From contig JAEXGX010000230.1 in assembly GCA_023450535.1 (NCBI GenBank), positions 1-5,420 on the forward strand: a DNA stretch of 5,420 nucleotides. Reading direction: 5' to 3'. Shown here in pieces: positions 1-4,790 of the stretch. The DNA comes from Pseudomonadota bacterium. GTDB taxonomy: Bacteria; Desulfobacterota; Desulfovibrionia; Desulfovibrionales; Desulfovibrionaceae. Position numbers and translations under genes: made by a program. A model generated the notes under the pieces. That model was given only the letters and a program-made list of their open reading frames with translations. It was not told where the DNA came from and searched no databases. Every line of letters starts with the position of its first letter. Positions within the stretch are counted from its first letter, which is position 1.

Positions 1-706
1 GCAGGAAGGTGTAAATCAGGCCGGACAGGATGTAGCCGATACAGGCCAGAAAGGCCCATAGCCGGGGCATGGAAAAAAGCAACACAAAGATCAGCAGTGC
101 GGAAACGAGCGTGCTGAAAGGGTGAGCTTTTACAAAACCGTATTCCTTAAAGGAAAAATAGCGTACGCGGCTGACCATGAGCAATGGCGCGAGGAAGGAA
201 AGCCCAAGCGCCATATGCGGCACCGCGCCGAGCATGAAGTCGGGCAGGTACGGAACAAACAACACAAAGGTGGCAAAGGTGCATCCGCCCGCCGGAATGG
301 GCAGGCCAATGAAAAAACGTTTGGAAGAGGTGGCCGCGCTCACATTGAAGCGGGCCAGCCGCAGTGCTCCGCATGCGGCAAAAAGGAAGGCCGCAGCAAG
401 GCCGAGCCTGCCAAAATGCTGGAGTTGCCAGGTCCAGGCGAGTATGCCCGGCGCTACGCCAAAGGCAATGGCGTCGGCAAGGGAGTCATATTCCACTCCG
501 AACTGGCTGGCCGATCCGGTCAGCCGGGCGACCTTGCCGTCCAGGCCGTCCATGAGAGCACTGAACAGAATTGCCCAGGCCGCGTCGTCGAAATTACCCG
601 CAAAAGCCATGGTAATACTCAAAAAACCGGCAAAAAGGCTGGCTGTGGTGAACAGATTGGGTAGAATATATACCCCGCGAGGAACGGGTTTGTTGGGATC
701 GCGCAT
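1..706 (-). CDS. pssA: CDP-diacylglycerol--serine O-phosphatidyltransferase (phosphatidylserine synthase), 3' end cut by window
   Basis: An integral inner-membrane enzyme that joins CDP-diacylglycerol and L-serine to make phosphatidylserine, the precursor of phosphatidylethanolamine. 235 codons are open from the ATG at 706-704 to the left edge, with no stop seen. The CDP-alcohol phosphotransferase signature D-x2-D-G-x2-A-R-x8-G-x3-D-x3-D is complete: Asp53, Asp56-Gly57, Ala60-Arg61, Gly70, Asp74, Asp78. LRLARFNV at 115-122 and GLPIPAGG at 134-141 are typical of PssA rather than of other CDP-alcohol transferases. Hydrophobic stretches near residues 18-36, 80-93, 101-114, 138-153, 164-179 and 198-230 fit a multi-spanning protein. 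The start is set by GGGGAG, 8 nt upstream, which overlaps the end of psd; the psd stop is only 5 nt away, implying cotranscription and perhaps translational coupling. Family members of this type are usually about 230-260 residues, so little is probably missing. Confident. Confidence 0.95.
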   Translation of the reverse strand, partial: MRDPNKPVPRGVYILPNLFTTASLFAGFLSITMAFAGNFDDAAWAILFSALMDGLDGKVARLTGSASQFGVEYDSLADAIAFGVAPGILAWTWQLQHFGRLGLAAAFLFAACGALRLARFNVSAATSSKRFFIGLPIPAGGCTFATFVLFVPYLPDFMLGAVPHMALGLSFLAPLLMVSRVRYFSFKEYGFVKAHPFSTLVSALLIFVLLFSMPRLWAFLACIGYILSGLIYTFL

Positions 707-711
707 AGAAT

Positions 712-1392
712 TTACTCCCCGCCGTCGGCGGAGCTTCCGGCAGTCTGCGTGTCGGATCTGCGCGCAAGGACGCTTTGCCCGGCAAGCACAGTCTGACCAA
801 TATGAACGGCGCTATCATAGCCTTCAGGCAGATAGAGGTCAACGCGGGAACCGAAGCGGATCATGCCAAAGCGCTGGCCCCGGCCGAGGGTGTCGCCTTG
901 TTCGGCATGGGGAACGATACGCCGGGCGACCAGTCCGGCAATCTGTACGAAGGTCCAGGGGTTTCCTTCGGCATCCGTCACCTGCCAGGAGCAACGCTCG
1001 TTGTGTTCGGAAGCCTTGTCAAAAGACGCGTTGATGAATTTACCAGGATGATAGCGCAGTTCTGTAACCGTGCCTGCCACAGGACTGCGGTTTACATGTA
1101 CATTGAACACATTCATGAATACGGAAATACAGGTACGTTCTTTGCCGTCAAAAGGATCCGGGCGTTTTTCGATCTTGATAATCTTGCCGTCGGCAGGGCT
1201 GACGGCAAGGCCGCCCGCATGTGGGATGACCCGCTCGGGGTCGCGAAAAAAGTGCAGGGTGAAGAAAAAGAAGAAGAGAGCGACGACCGTGGCGATTTCC
1301 CAGTCCAGCGCGGCGAAGCACAGAGCGCAGAGCCCGAGCAGGGCGAGCAAGGGAAAGCCTTCAGGGGCGATGGAAGCGGATGCGGGGCGCAT
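712..1392 (-). CDS. psd: Phosphatidylserine decarboxylase proenzyme, short form
   Basis: Decarboxylates phosphatidylserine to phosphatidylethanolamine with a pyruvoyl cofactor made by self-cleavage. The 226-residue product is the short type found in many bacteria and archaea. An N-terminal membrane anchor covers residues 13-49, including a run of six Phe at 40-45. SPADGK (65-70, Asp68), VHVNRSP (98-104, His99) and the self-cleavage site FGS (180-182, Gly181/Ser182) supply the Asp-His-Ser set known for the family. Cleavage would give a large beta subunit and an alpha subunit of about 45 residues starting as a pyruvoyl group at Ser182. The chosen ATG (1392-1390) has GGAG 6 nt upstream; a longer in-frame start at 1554 would overlap aroE by over 130 nt and add a non-homologous-looking leader. 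It sits between aroE (26 nt gap) and pssA (5 nt gap), next to the enzyme that makes its substrate. Confidence 0.95.
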   Translation of the reverse strand: MRPASASIAPEGFPLLALLGLCALCFAALDWEIATVVALFFFFFTLHFFRDPERVIPHAGGLAVSPADGKIIKIEKRPDPFDGKERTCISVFMNVFNVHVNRSPVAGTVTELRYHPGKFINASFDKASEHNERCSWQVTDAEGNPWTFVQIAGLVARRIVPHAEQGDTLGRGQRFGMIRFGSRVDLYLPEGYDSAVHIGQTVLAGQSVLARRSDTQTAGSSADGGE

Positions 1393-1418
1393 AGGTATCT
1401 CCAGTGAGTTGAAATGCT

Positions 1419-2276
1419 TTAATGGGAATCGTGGCGGGAAATGGCGTCGTCCAGCGCGCGGAACGCCGCCTCCGGCAAGGGGAAGCCCGTCCAGAGGGTA
1501 AATTGCGCGCCACCCTGGTTGGCGAACATGTCGCGGCCATTGAGTGTAGTCCACCCGGCAGCTTCCGCAGCGTCCAGAAAAGGCGTGCGGAAGTAGACGA
1601 GATCATAGGCTAAACCGGTTCCTTTGCCGGAAGAAAAGACAGTCATGGGCGTGTCGCCTGCCAGCCCGGCGGGGGTGGTGTTGACAATGAGATCGGCCTG
1701 GGCTTCGTGCCGGGCGTCCCACGGCAGTACGCGAACTTCAGGAAGCGGCGCGGTGCGCGGCTTGTGCTCGTCCTTCAGCGGACGGACACGGGCGGCCAGT
1801 TCACGAGCCTGCTCTTCGCGGCGGGCGCAAAGCAGAATTTCACACACACCGGGTAGCTGATACAGGCCGCCAAGCACGGCGCGCGCGGCGCCGCCCGCTC
1901 CGAGCACCATGACCCGGGGCATGGCAGGGCGTTGCCAGAGCGGGAACAGAAAACCTTCTATGTCGGTATTGTGTCCCACCAGTTCCGGGCCATCCCAATA
2001 CAGGGTATTGACCGCGCCCACAGATTCCGCCAGGGGGGTGATGCGATCAAGCAGAGGGATAATGGCGCTTTTGTGCGGGATGGTTACGCAAGCGCCCGCG
2101 ATGGGCAAGATGCGCACGGCTTGCACGAAGTCGCCCAGCCGGTCAGGCGTGATGTGCCAGGGCATGAGCACGGAAGGTATGCCCCAGGCCTGAAAGGCCG
2201 TATTGTGGAGGATGGGGCTGAGGCTGTGGGCGACCGGATCGCCGATCACGCCGTACAATTTGTGCGGAAGGAACAT
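1419..2276 (-). CDS. aroE: Shikimate dehydrogenase (NADP+)
   Basis: Reduces 3-dehydroshikimate to shikimate in the cytoplasmic chorismate pathway for aromatic amino acids. The 285-residue product has the usual AroE order. The substrate-binding SLSP is at 18-21. The catalytic lysine is Lys69 in TIPHK, and NTDIEGF (103-109) holds the partner Asp105. The glycine-rich nucleotide loop GAGGAA is at 126-131, the NTTPAG motif at 199-204, and the C-terminal NQGGAQF at 253-259. The NADP-binding NRT-type motif is degenerate: the equivalent stretch after the second Rossmann strand reads CARREEQA (150-157), keeping one Arg but losing the Asn and the second Arg. The ATG at 2276-2274 follows GAGG by 5 nt and begins directly with the conserved FLPHKLYGVIGDP; a TTG 60 nt upstream is in frame but has no reason to be preferred. 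It probably heads a transcript with psd and pssA, though the functions are unrelated. Confidence 0.95.
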   Translation of the reverse strand: MFLPHKLYGVIGDPVAHSLSPILHNTAFQAWGIPSVLMPWHITPDRLGDFVQAVRILPIAGACVTIPHKSAIIPLLDRITPLAESVGAVNTLYWDGPELVGHNTDIEGFLFPLWQRPAMPRVMVLGAGGAARAVLGGLYQLPGVCEILLCARREEQARELAARVRPLKDEHKPRTAPLPEVRVLPWDARHEAQADLIVNTTPAGLAGDTPMTVFSSGKGTGLAYDLVYFRTPFLDAAEAAGWTTLNGRDMFANQGGAQFTLWTGFPLPEAAFRALDDAISRHDSH

Positions 2277-2316
2277 GGGGGCCTCGCGGGATTGAGGGTG
2301 CCAAAGCACATTAAAC

Positions 2317-2334
2317 AAAAAAACGCGGAGCCGC
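2317..2334 (-). terminator. Weak terminator-like signal after the aldolase gene
   Basis: On the minus strand GCGG-CT-CCGC is followed by a G and seven T residues (the A run at 2317-2323). It lies 19 nt past the aldolase stop and 40 nt before the aroE start. The stem is only 3-4 bp with a very tight loop, so it could at best give partial termination between the aldolase and the aroE-psd-pssA genes. It is too weak to divide the operon with certainty. Confidence 0.3.
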
Positions 2335-2352
2335 AATCAGGGGAGGGCCGCA

Positions 2353-3237
2353 TTACAATTCGCCCAGTTCTTCCAGTACGGCGCGCAATTCGTGTTTCCC
2401 TGTATCGGACAGAGGTGCTTGCGGCGGAATGGGATCGCCCACGGCGTAACCCTGCATGATCAGCCCGCCCTTGACGCAGGCCGCCAGGTTGTGCGTGGCA
2501 AAGATTCGGTTCAGTTTCCAGAGCCGCTGTTGCAGGCGCATGGCTTCATTCCATCGACCGGATGAAGCCAGTTCATACAGTGCTACGCTGCTACGCGGAG
2601 CAATACAGGCAGGCCCGGCCATCCAGCCCTTGCCACCGATGAGCATGACTGCTGCAGGGATGTGGGCCGAAGCAGCAAAGACACCCAAACGGTCCCCGCA
2701 GGCATTGATGATGGACAGCAGTCTGCCGGTATTGGAAGATGCGTCTTTAATATAACGAATGTTGTCAATTTCAGCTAGGCGGGTGATGAGTGTCAGGCTG
2801 AGATCCGTACGCTGAAAGTTGGGATTGGTATACAGCACCACAGGCAGGGAAACGGCATTCGCCACTGCCTTAAAATAGGCGTACACGCCATCTTCAGCCA
2901 CGGGAAAGTAGGATTCGAATACGGCAAGGATGCCATTGCAGCCCAGGCTTTCCCATGCTCTGGCCTGGCGGACCGCCTCCGCCGTGGTGGTGGCCGCCAC
3001 GCCCGCAATGACGGGAACGCGGCCTTGCGCAGCCCGAACCACGGTTTCCACCATGATATGTTTCTGCTCCGGTGTGAGATAGGCGAATTCTCCAGTGGAA
3101 CCGAGCGGCGTCAGACCATGTACGCCGGCCGCAATGAGAGCCTGGCACAGGCGGGCGAGTTCGTCGGCAACAATCCGGCCCGAGGCGTCGACCGGGGAAA
3201 CGAGGTAGGGAATGACTCCATGAAAGTTTGTCTGCAT
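2353..3237 (-). CDS. Dihydrodipicolinate synthase / N-acetylneuraminate lyase family class I aldolase, substrate unknown
   Basis: A 294-residue TIM-barrel aldolase that should form a Schiff base between a 2-oxo acid and Lys164 (in YIKDAS). The family GSTGE motif is at 46-50, with Ser47 and Thr48 matching DapA Thr44/Thr45. Tyr110 and Tyr136 match DapA Tyr107 and Tyr133; spacing to Lys164 is the same as in E. coli DapA as I recall it. The position of DapA Arg138, which holds the aspartate-semialdehyde carboxylate, is Phe141 here (YTNPNF). The Asp-Glu pair that binds the sugar in sialic-acid lyase is replaced by Ser190-Ala191. So the mechanism is well supported but neither classical function is. 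The start (ATG 3237-3235) has GGAG 5 nt upstream. It diverges from rbsK across 320 nt and lies 76 nt upstream of aroE. Annotation pipelines would often call it dapA; I would not. Confidence 0.9.
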   Translation of the reverse strand: MQTNFHGVIPYLVSPVDASGRIVADELARLCQALIAAGVHGLTPLGSTGEFAYLTPEQKHIMVETVVRAAQGRVPVIAGVAATTTAEAVRQARAWESLGCNGILAVFESYFPVAEDGVYAYFKAVANAVSLPVVLYTNPNFQRTDLSLTLITRLAEIDNIRYIKDASSNTGRLLSIINACGDRLGVFAASAHIPAAVMLIGGKGWMAGPACIAPRSSVALYELASSGRWNEAMRLQQRLWKLNRIFATHNLAACVKGGLIMQGYAVGDPIPPQAPLSDTGKHELRAVLEELGEL

Positions 3238-3289
3238 GGTGGCTCCAGTTCTCCGGGTGAGGGTGCGGAATAAAAGGGGACGGACGGAG

Positions 3290-3316
3290 CTTATATTGAC
3301 AGAAAGAGGACGGCAA
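3290..3316 (-). promoter_or_regulatory. Possible promoter of the aldolase gene
   Basis: On the minus strand TTGCCG (3316-3311) and TATAAG (3295-3290) lie 15 nt apart, ending about 52 nt before the ATG. The -10 matches the sigma-70 consensus well, but the spacing is shorter than the preferred 17 nt. It is the best candidate in this leader and is not certain. Confidence 0.25.
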
Positions 3317-3327
3317 GACTAACTATT

Positions 3328-3355
3328 GCAAAGCCCTCCCGGAAGAGGGCATTGC
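3328..3355. promoter_or_regulatory. Inverted repeat upstream of the aldolase gene
   Basis: GCAA-A-GCCCTC and GAGGGC-A-TTGC pair over ten base pairs with one A/A mismatch around a 6-nt CCGGAA centre. No T run follows on either strand, so it does not look like a factor-independent terminator. It lies just upstream of the putative aldolase promoter and inside the divergent intergenic region, where an operator would be expected. Function is inferred from position only. Confidence 0.4.
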
Positions 3356-3412
3356 CGGAATTCACTTCCGACAATAACTGCCTGAATTTCGCTTTTCCGG
3401 CGCGGATCAGCG

Positions 3413-3442
3413 TTGAACATTTTCCGCCCGGCTCGAAAATAT
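3413..3442 (+). promoter_or_regulatory. Weak candidate promoter for rbsK
   Basis: TTGAAC at 3413-3418 is a fair -35 element. The best -10 at an acceptable distance is AAATAT at 3437-3442 (18 nt spacing, three of six matches), in a short AT-rich patch that ends at about 3453. This would give a GC-rich leader of roughly 110 nt before the ribokinase start. Low confidence. Confidence 0.2.
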
Positions 3443-3456
3443 TTATCTTTTTCATC

Positions 3457-3476
3457 CCCCTCCCCCCTTGGAGGGG
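3457..3476 (+). promoter_or_regulatory. Hairpin in the rbsK leader
   Basis: CCCCTCC and GGAGGGG form a perfect 7-bp stem around CCCCTT. The sequence before it is pyrimidine-rich. No T run follows on the plus strand, so it is more likely a leader structure or a chance homopurine/homopyrimidine repeat than a terminator. Confidence 0.3.
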
Positions 3477-3494
3477 ATACCCGTACGGCTGCTG

Positions 3495-3533
3495 TCCGCC
3501 GCTGCGGAGTCAGTCGGCGGATGGAGTCGACTG
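3495..3533 (+). promoter_or_regulatory. Overlapping alternative stems just upstream of rbsK
   Basis: Three mutually exclusive pairings share sequence: TCCGC/GCGGA (3495-3499 with 3504-3508), TCCGCCG/CGGCGGA (3495-3501 with 3515-3521) and CAGTC/GACTG (3511-3515 with 3529-3533). The last arm ends 24 nt before the rbsK ATG. If transcribed, the leader could switch between folds; alternatively the 3495-3521 dyad could be an operator. The pairings are visible; any role is inference. Confidence 0.3.
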
Positions 3534-3557
3534 TGTATTGAAACACTGGGAGCGCGC

Positions 3558-4466
3558 ATGATCATTGTTTTTGGCTCGATCAATATTGATCTCGTTTTTT
3601 CCATATCTCGTCTCCCGCTGGAAGGTGAAACGGTGCTTGGCCCCGGTTATGCCATGTTCCACGGCGGCAAGGGTGCCAATCAAGCCGTGGCCGCCGCCCG
3701 TTACGGAGCGAGGGTGGAGATGGTCGGTGCGGTGGGGCGGGATGATTTTGGAAGCGCGGCGCTGGAAGCCTTGCGCGGGGATGGTGTGGGAGTTGACTCT
3801 GTATGCCGCCTGGACGCTCCCACTGGCTGCGCCGCCATCGGGCTGGACACGGAAGGTCGCAATCAGATTATGGTCGCTTCCGGAGCGAATGCACTGGTAT
3901 CCGCCGATATGGTATCTACTGAATTGCTTGCCCGGGCTGGAGTGGTGCTGGCCCAGATGGAAGTCCCTTCTGAGGCGGACTGGGAGTTTCTGCGCCGGGC
4001 CAAAGCGGCCGGAGCAGTGACTGTATTCAACGCCGCCCCGGTCGGTCCTCTGCCGGAGGACGTGCTTCCCGTTATCGATGTGCTGGCAGTCAATGAGCCG
4101 GAATGCCTCGCGGCGGCGCAAGCTGTGGGCGTGGCAGGCGACGCCCGTGCCTGTGCGTCAGCTCTGGCCGCTCGTTATGGCATCGACGTGATTACCACGC
4201 TCGGTGCGCGTGGAGCGGCGTTATGCCGCCCGGATGGTACGCATCTGCATGTGGAGGGCATGGCGATTTCCCCGGTGGACAGTACCGGCGCAGGAGATAC
4301 GTTCTGTGGCGTGCTGGCGGCGTGTCTGGATGAAGGTTTGCCGCTGTCCGACGCCATGATGCGGGCTAACGTAGCCGGAGCTCTGTCCTGCCTGCGGCAG
4401 GGTGCGCGTAGTGGCATGCCTTCCGTTGTGGAGGTGGAAATTATGCTGGCGGGCAGGACTGAATAG
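3558..4466 (+). CDS. rbsK: Ribokinase (PfkB carbohydrate kinase family)
   Basis: Phosphorylates D-ribose at O5 with ATP, feeding the pentose phosphate pathway and nucleotide synthesis; cytoplasmic. The 302-residue product matches RbsK throughout. Substrate-site SINID at 7-11 holds Asp11. PfkB signature 1, GGKGANQA, is at 36-43; this form is typical of ribokinases rather than 2-keto-3-deoxygluconate kinases. The QMEVP region has Glu135, the NE-x-E motif VNEPE is at 178-182, and GARG at 216-219. PfkB signature 2, DSTGAGDTFCG, is at 241-251 with the catalytic base Asp247. The start is the ATG at 3558 with GGGAG 5 nt upstream; a longer in-frame start at 3468 adds 30 residues unrelated to ribokinases. 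Usual length is about 300-310. No rbsD, transporter or RbsR is present, so the sugar may come from nucleoside salvage or from a transporter elsewhere. A related PfkB substrate cannot be excluded. Confidence 0.92.
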   Translation: MIIVFGSINIDLVFSISRLPLEGETVLGPGYAMFHGGKGANQAVAAARYGARVEMVGAVGRDDFGSAALEALRGDGVGVDSVCRLDAPTGCAAIGLDTEGRNQIMVASGANALVSADMVSTELLARAGVVLAQMEVPSEADWEFLRRAKAAGAVTVFNAAPVGPLPEDVLPVIDVLAVNEPECLAAAQAVGVAGDARACASALAARYGIDVITTLGARGAALCRPDGTHLHVEGMAISPVDSTGAGDTFCGVLAACLDEGLPLSDAMMRANVAGALSCLRQGARSGMPSVVEVEIMLAGRTE

Positions 4467-4480
4467 GTAGCATGCGCAGA

Positions 4481-4547
4481 AGAGGGTGAATAATTATTTG
4501 AAAATAATGACTTTCATTTTACATGTTACCCTTTCTTTTTTATTTTT
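4481..4547 (+). terminator. Probable factor-independent terminator of rbsK
   Basis: AGAGGGTGA (4481-4489) can pair with TTACCCTTT (4526-4534), giving 9 bp with two G-U pairs. It is followed at once by CTTTTTTATTTTT (4535-4547). The 36-nt interior holds its own small stem, ATTATTT/AAATAAT (4493-4499 with 4502-4508), which would bring the outer arms together. It starts 14 nt past the rbsK stop. The long interior lowers confidence, but the T-rich tail is convincing. Confidence 0.5.
4503..4521. promoter_or_regulatory. Fur-box-like sequence (weak)
   Basis: This 19-nt stretch matches the classical Fur box GATAATGATAATCATTATC at 13 of 19 positions, counted by eye. The surrounding bases also contain TGAAA and TTTCA arms eight bases apart. 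It lies inside the loop of the proposed rbsK terminator, and no iron gene is visible nearby. AT-rich sequence makes chance matches likely. Confidence 0.15.
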
Positions 4548-4597
4548 GATGGGTTTCGGCCGTCATTGGAGTAGCTTATCCTTGAAATCACTATCGC

Positions 4598-4734
4598 CGG
4601 GGCACTATGTTCCGACCCGCAGGTTTCACGCCTGAAGCCAAAGCTCTACACCGCAAGTGAATTGCGGCTCCTCCAAAATGGCGGAGTTTCGCGCCCCGCT
4701 CGATTCTGGCGAGCATTTCAATGTTGAAATGCTC
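4598..4734 (+). other. Multi-hairpin element: candidate structured RNA or palindromic repeat unit
   Basis: Between rbsK and the methyltransferase lies an unusually dense set of stems. CGGGGC (4598-4603) can pair with GCCCCG (4693-4698) and enclose three adjacent hairpins. H1 is GGTTTCA/TGAAGCC (4622-4628 with 4633-4639, one G-U). H2 is CCGCAA/TTGCGG (4651-4656 with 4662-4667). H3 is CTCC-T-CC/GG-C-GGAG (4668-4674 with 4680-4686, one mismatch). Outside it are GCTCG/CGAGC (4698-4702 with 4710-4714) and the palindrome at 4711-4734, which share GAGC and so cannot both form fully. No open frame of note runs through it. It matches no riboswitch class I can recognise. It could equally be a dispersed repeat of the REP/BIME or miniature-transposon sort. 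The strand is arbitrary. Confidence 0.45.
4711..4734. repeat. Near-perfect 24-nt palindrome
   Basis: GAGCATTTCAA and TTGAAATGCTC are exact reverse complements (11 bp) around a 2-nt TG centre. No T run follows on either strand, so it is not an ordinary terminator. It lies at the edge where the sequence turns AT-rich ahead of the methyltransferase gene. Options are a protein-binding operator, the terminus of a mobile palindromic element, or the 3' stem of the adjoining structured region. Confidence 0.6.
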
Positions 4735-4751
4735 TGAATGACGTGAGCTGA

Positions 4752-4770
4752 TATAAAAAAATGTTAACAT
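4752..4770 (+). promoter_or_regulatory. Possible -10 element and operator upstream of the methyltransferase
   Basis: TATAAA at 4752-4757 is a good -10 candidate, although no -35 at 16-18 nt is convincing (the nearest, TTGAAA at 4724-4729, is 22 nt away). The perfect 10-bp palindrome ATGTTAACAT at 4761-4770 falls about where transcription would begin, 20 nt before the ATG. Such a dyad could bind a controller protein or the methyltransferase itself; this is inference from position. Confidence 0.25.
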
Positions 4771-4790
4771 GAAGCAAACAGAGAAATGAT

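Noticed and set aside
122..1407. Long plus-strand open frames (for example 122-664, 177-1034, 775-1407)
   Set aside because: They lie antisense to pssA and psd, whose motifs are unambiguous, and their products are Arg/Pro/Ala-rich shadow sequences without recognisable domains.
1393..1554. N-terminal extension of psd from an ATG at 1554
   Set aside because: It would overlap aroE by over 130 nt, has a composition unlike a membrane anchor, and the ATG at 1392 has a good ribosome site and the family's usual length.
2277..2336. Upstream TTG start for aroE
   Set aside because: The extra 20 residues are not AroE-like; the ATG at 2276 has GAGG 5 nt upstream and starts at the conserved N terminus.
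1932..2459. Plus-strand open frame of 175 codons
   Set aside because: Antisense to aroE and the end of the aldolase; the protein has no family features and is explained by high GC.
2353..3237. Calling the aldolase dapA or nanA
   Set aside because: The DapA substrate arginine is Phe141, and the acidic pair of sialic-acid lyase is Ser190-Ala191, so only the family assignment is safe.
3468..3557. Upstream ATG for rbsK
   Set aside because: It would begin inside a leader hairpin and add 30 residues absent from ribokinases; the ATG at 3558 has GGGAG at the right distance and leads directly into the conserved first strand.
4549..4635. 28-codon open frame downstream of rbsK
   Set aside because: No ribosome binding site (preceded by a T-rich run), no recognisable sequence, and it overlaps the hairpin element.
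4521..4771. CATGTTA (4522-4528) and TAACATG (4765-4771) as inverted ends of a small mobile element
   Set aside because: Seven matching bases in AT-rich sequence are expected by chance, and no target duplication is visible.
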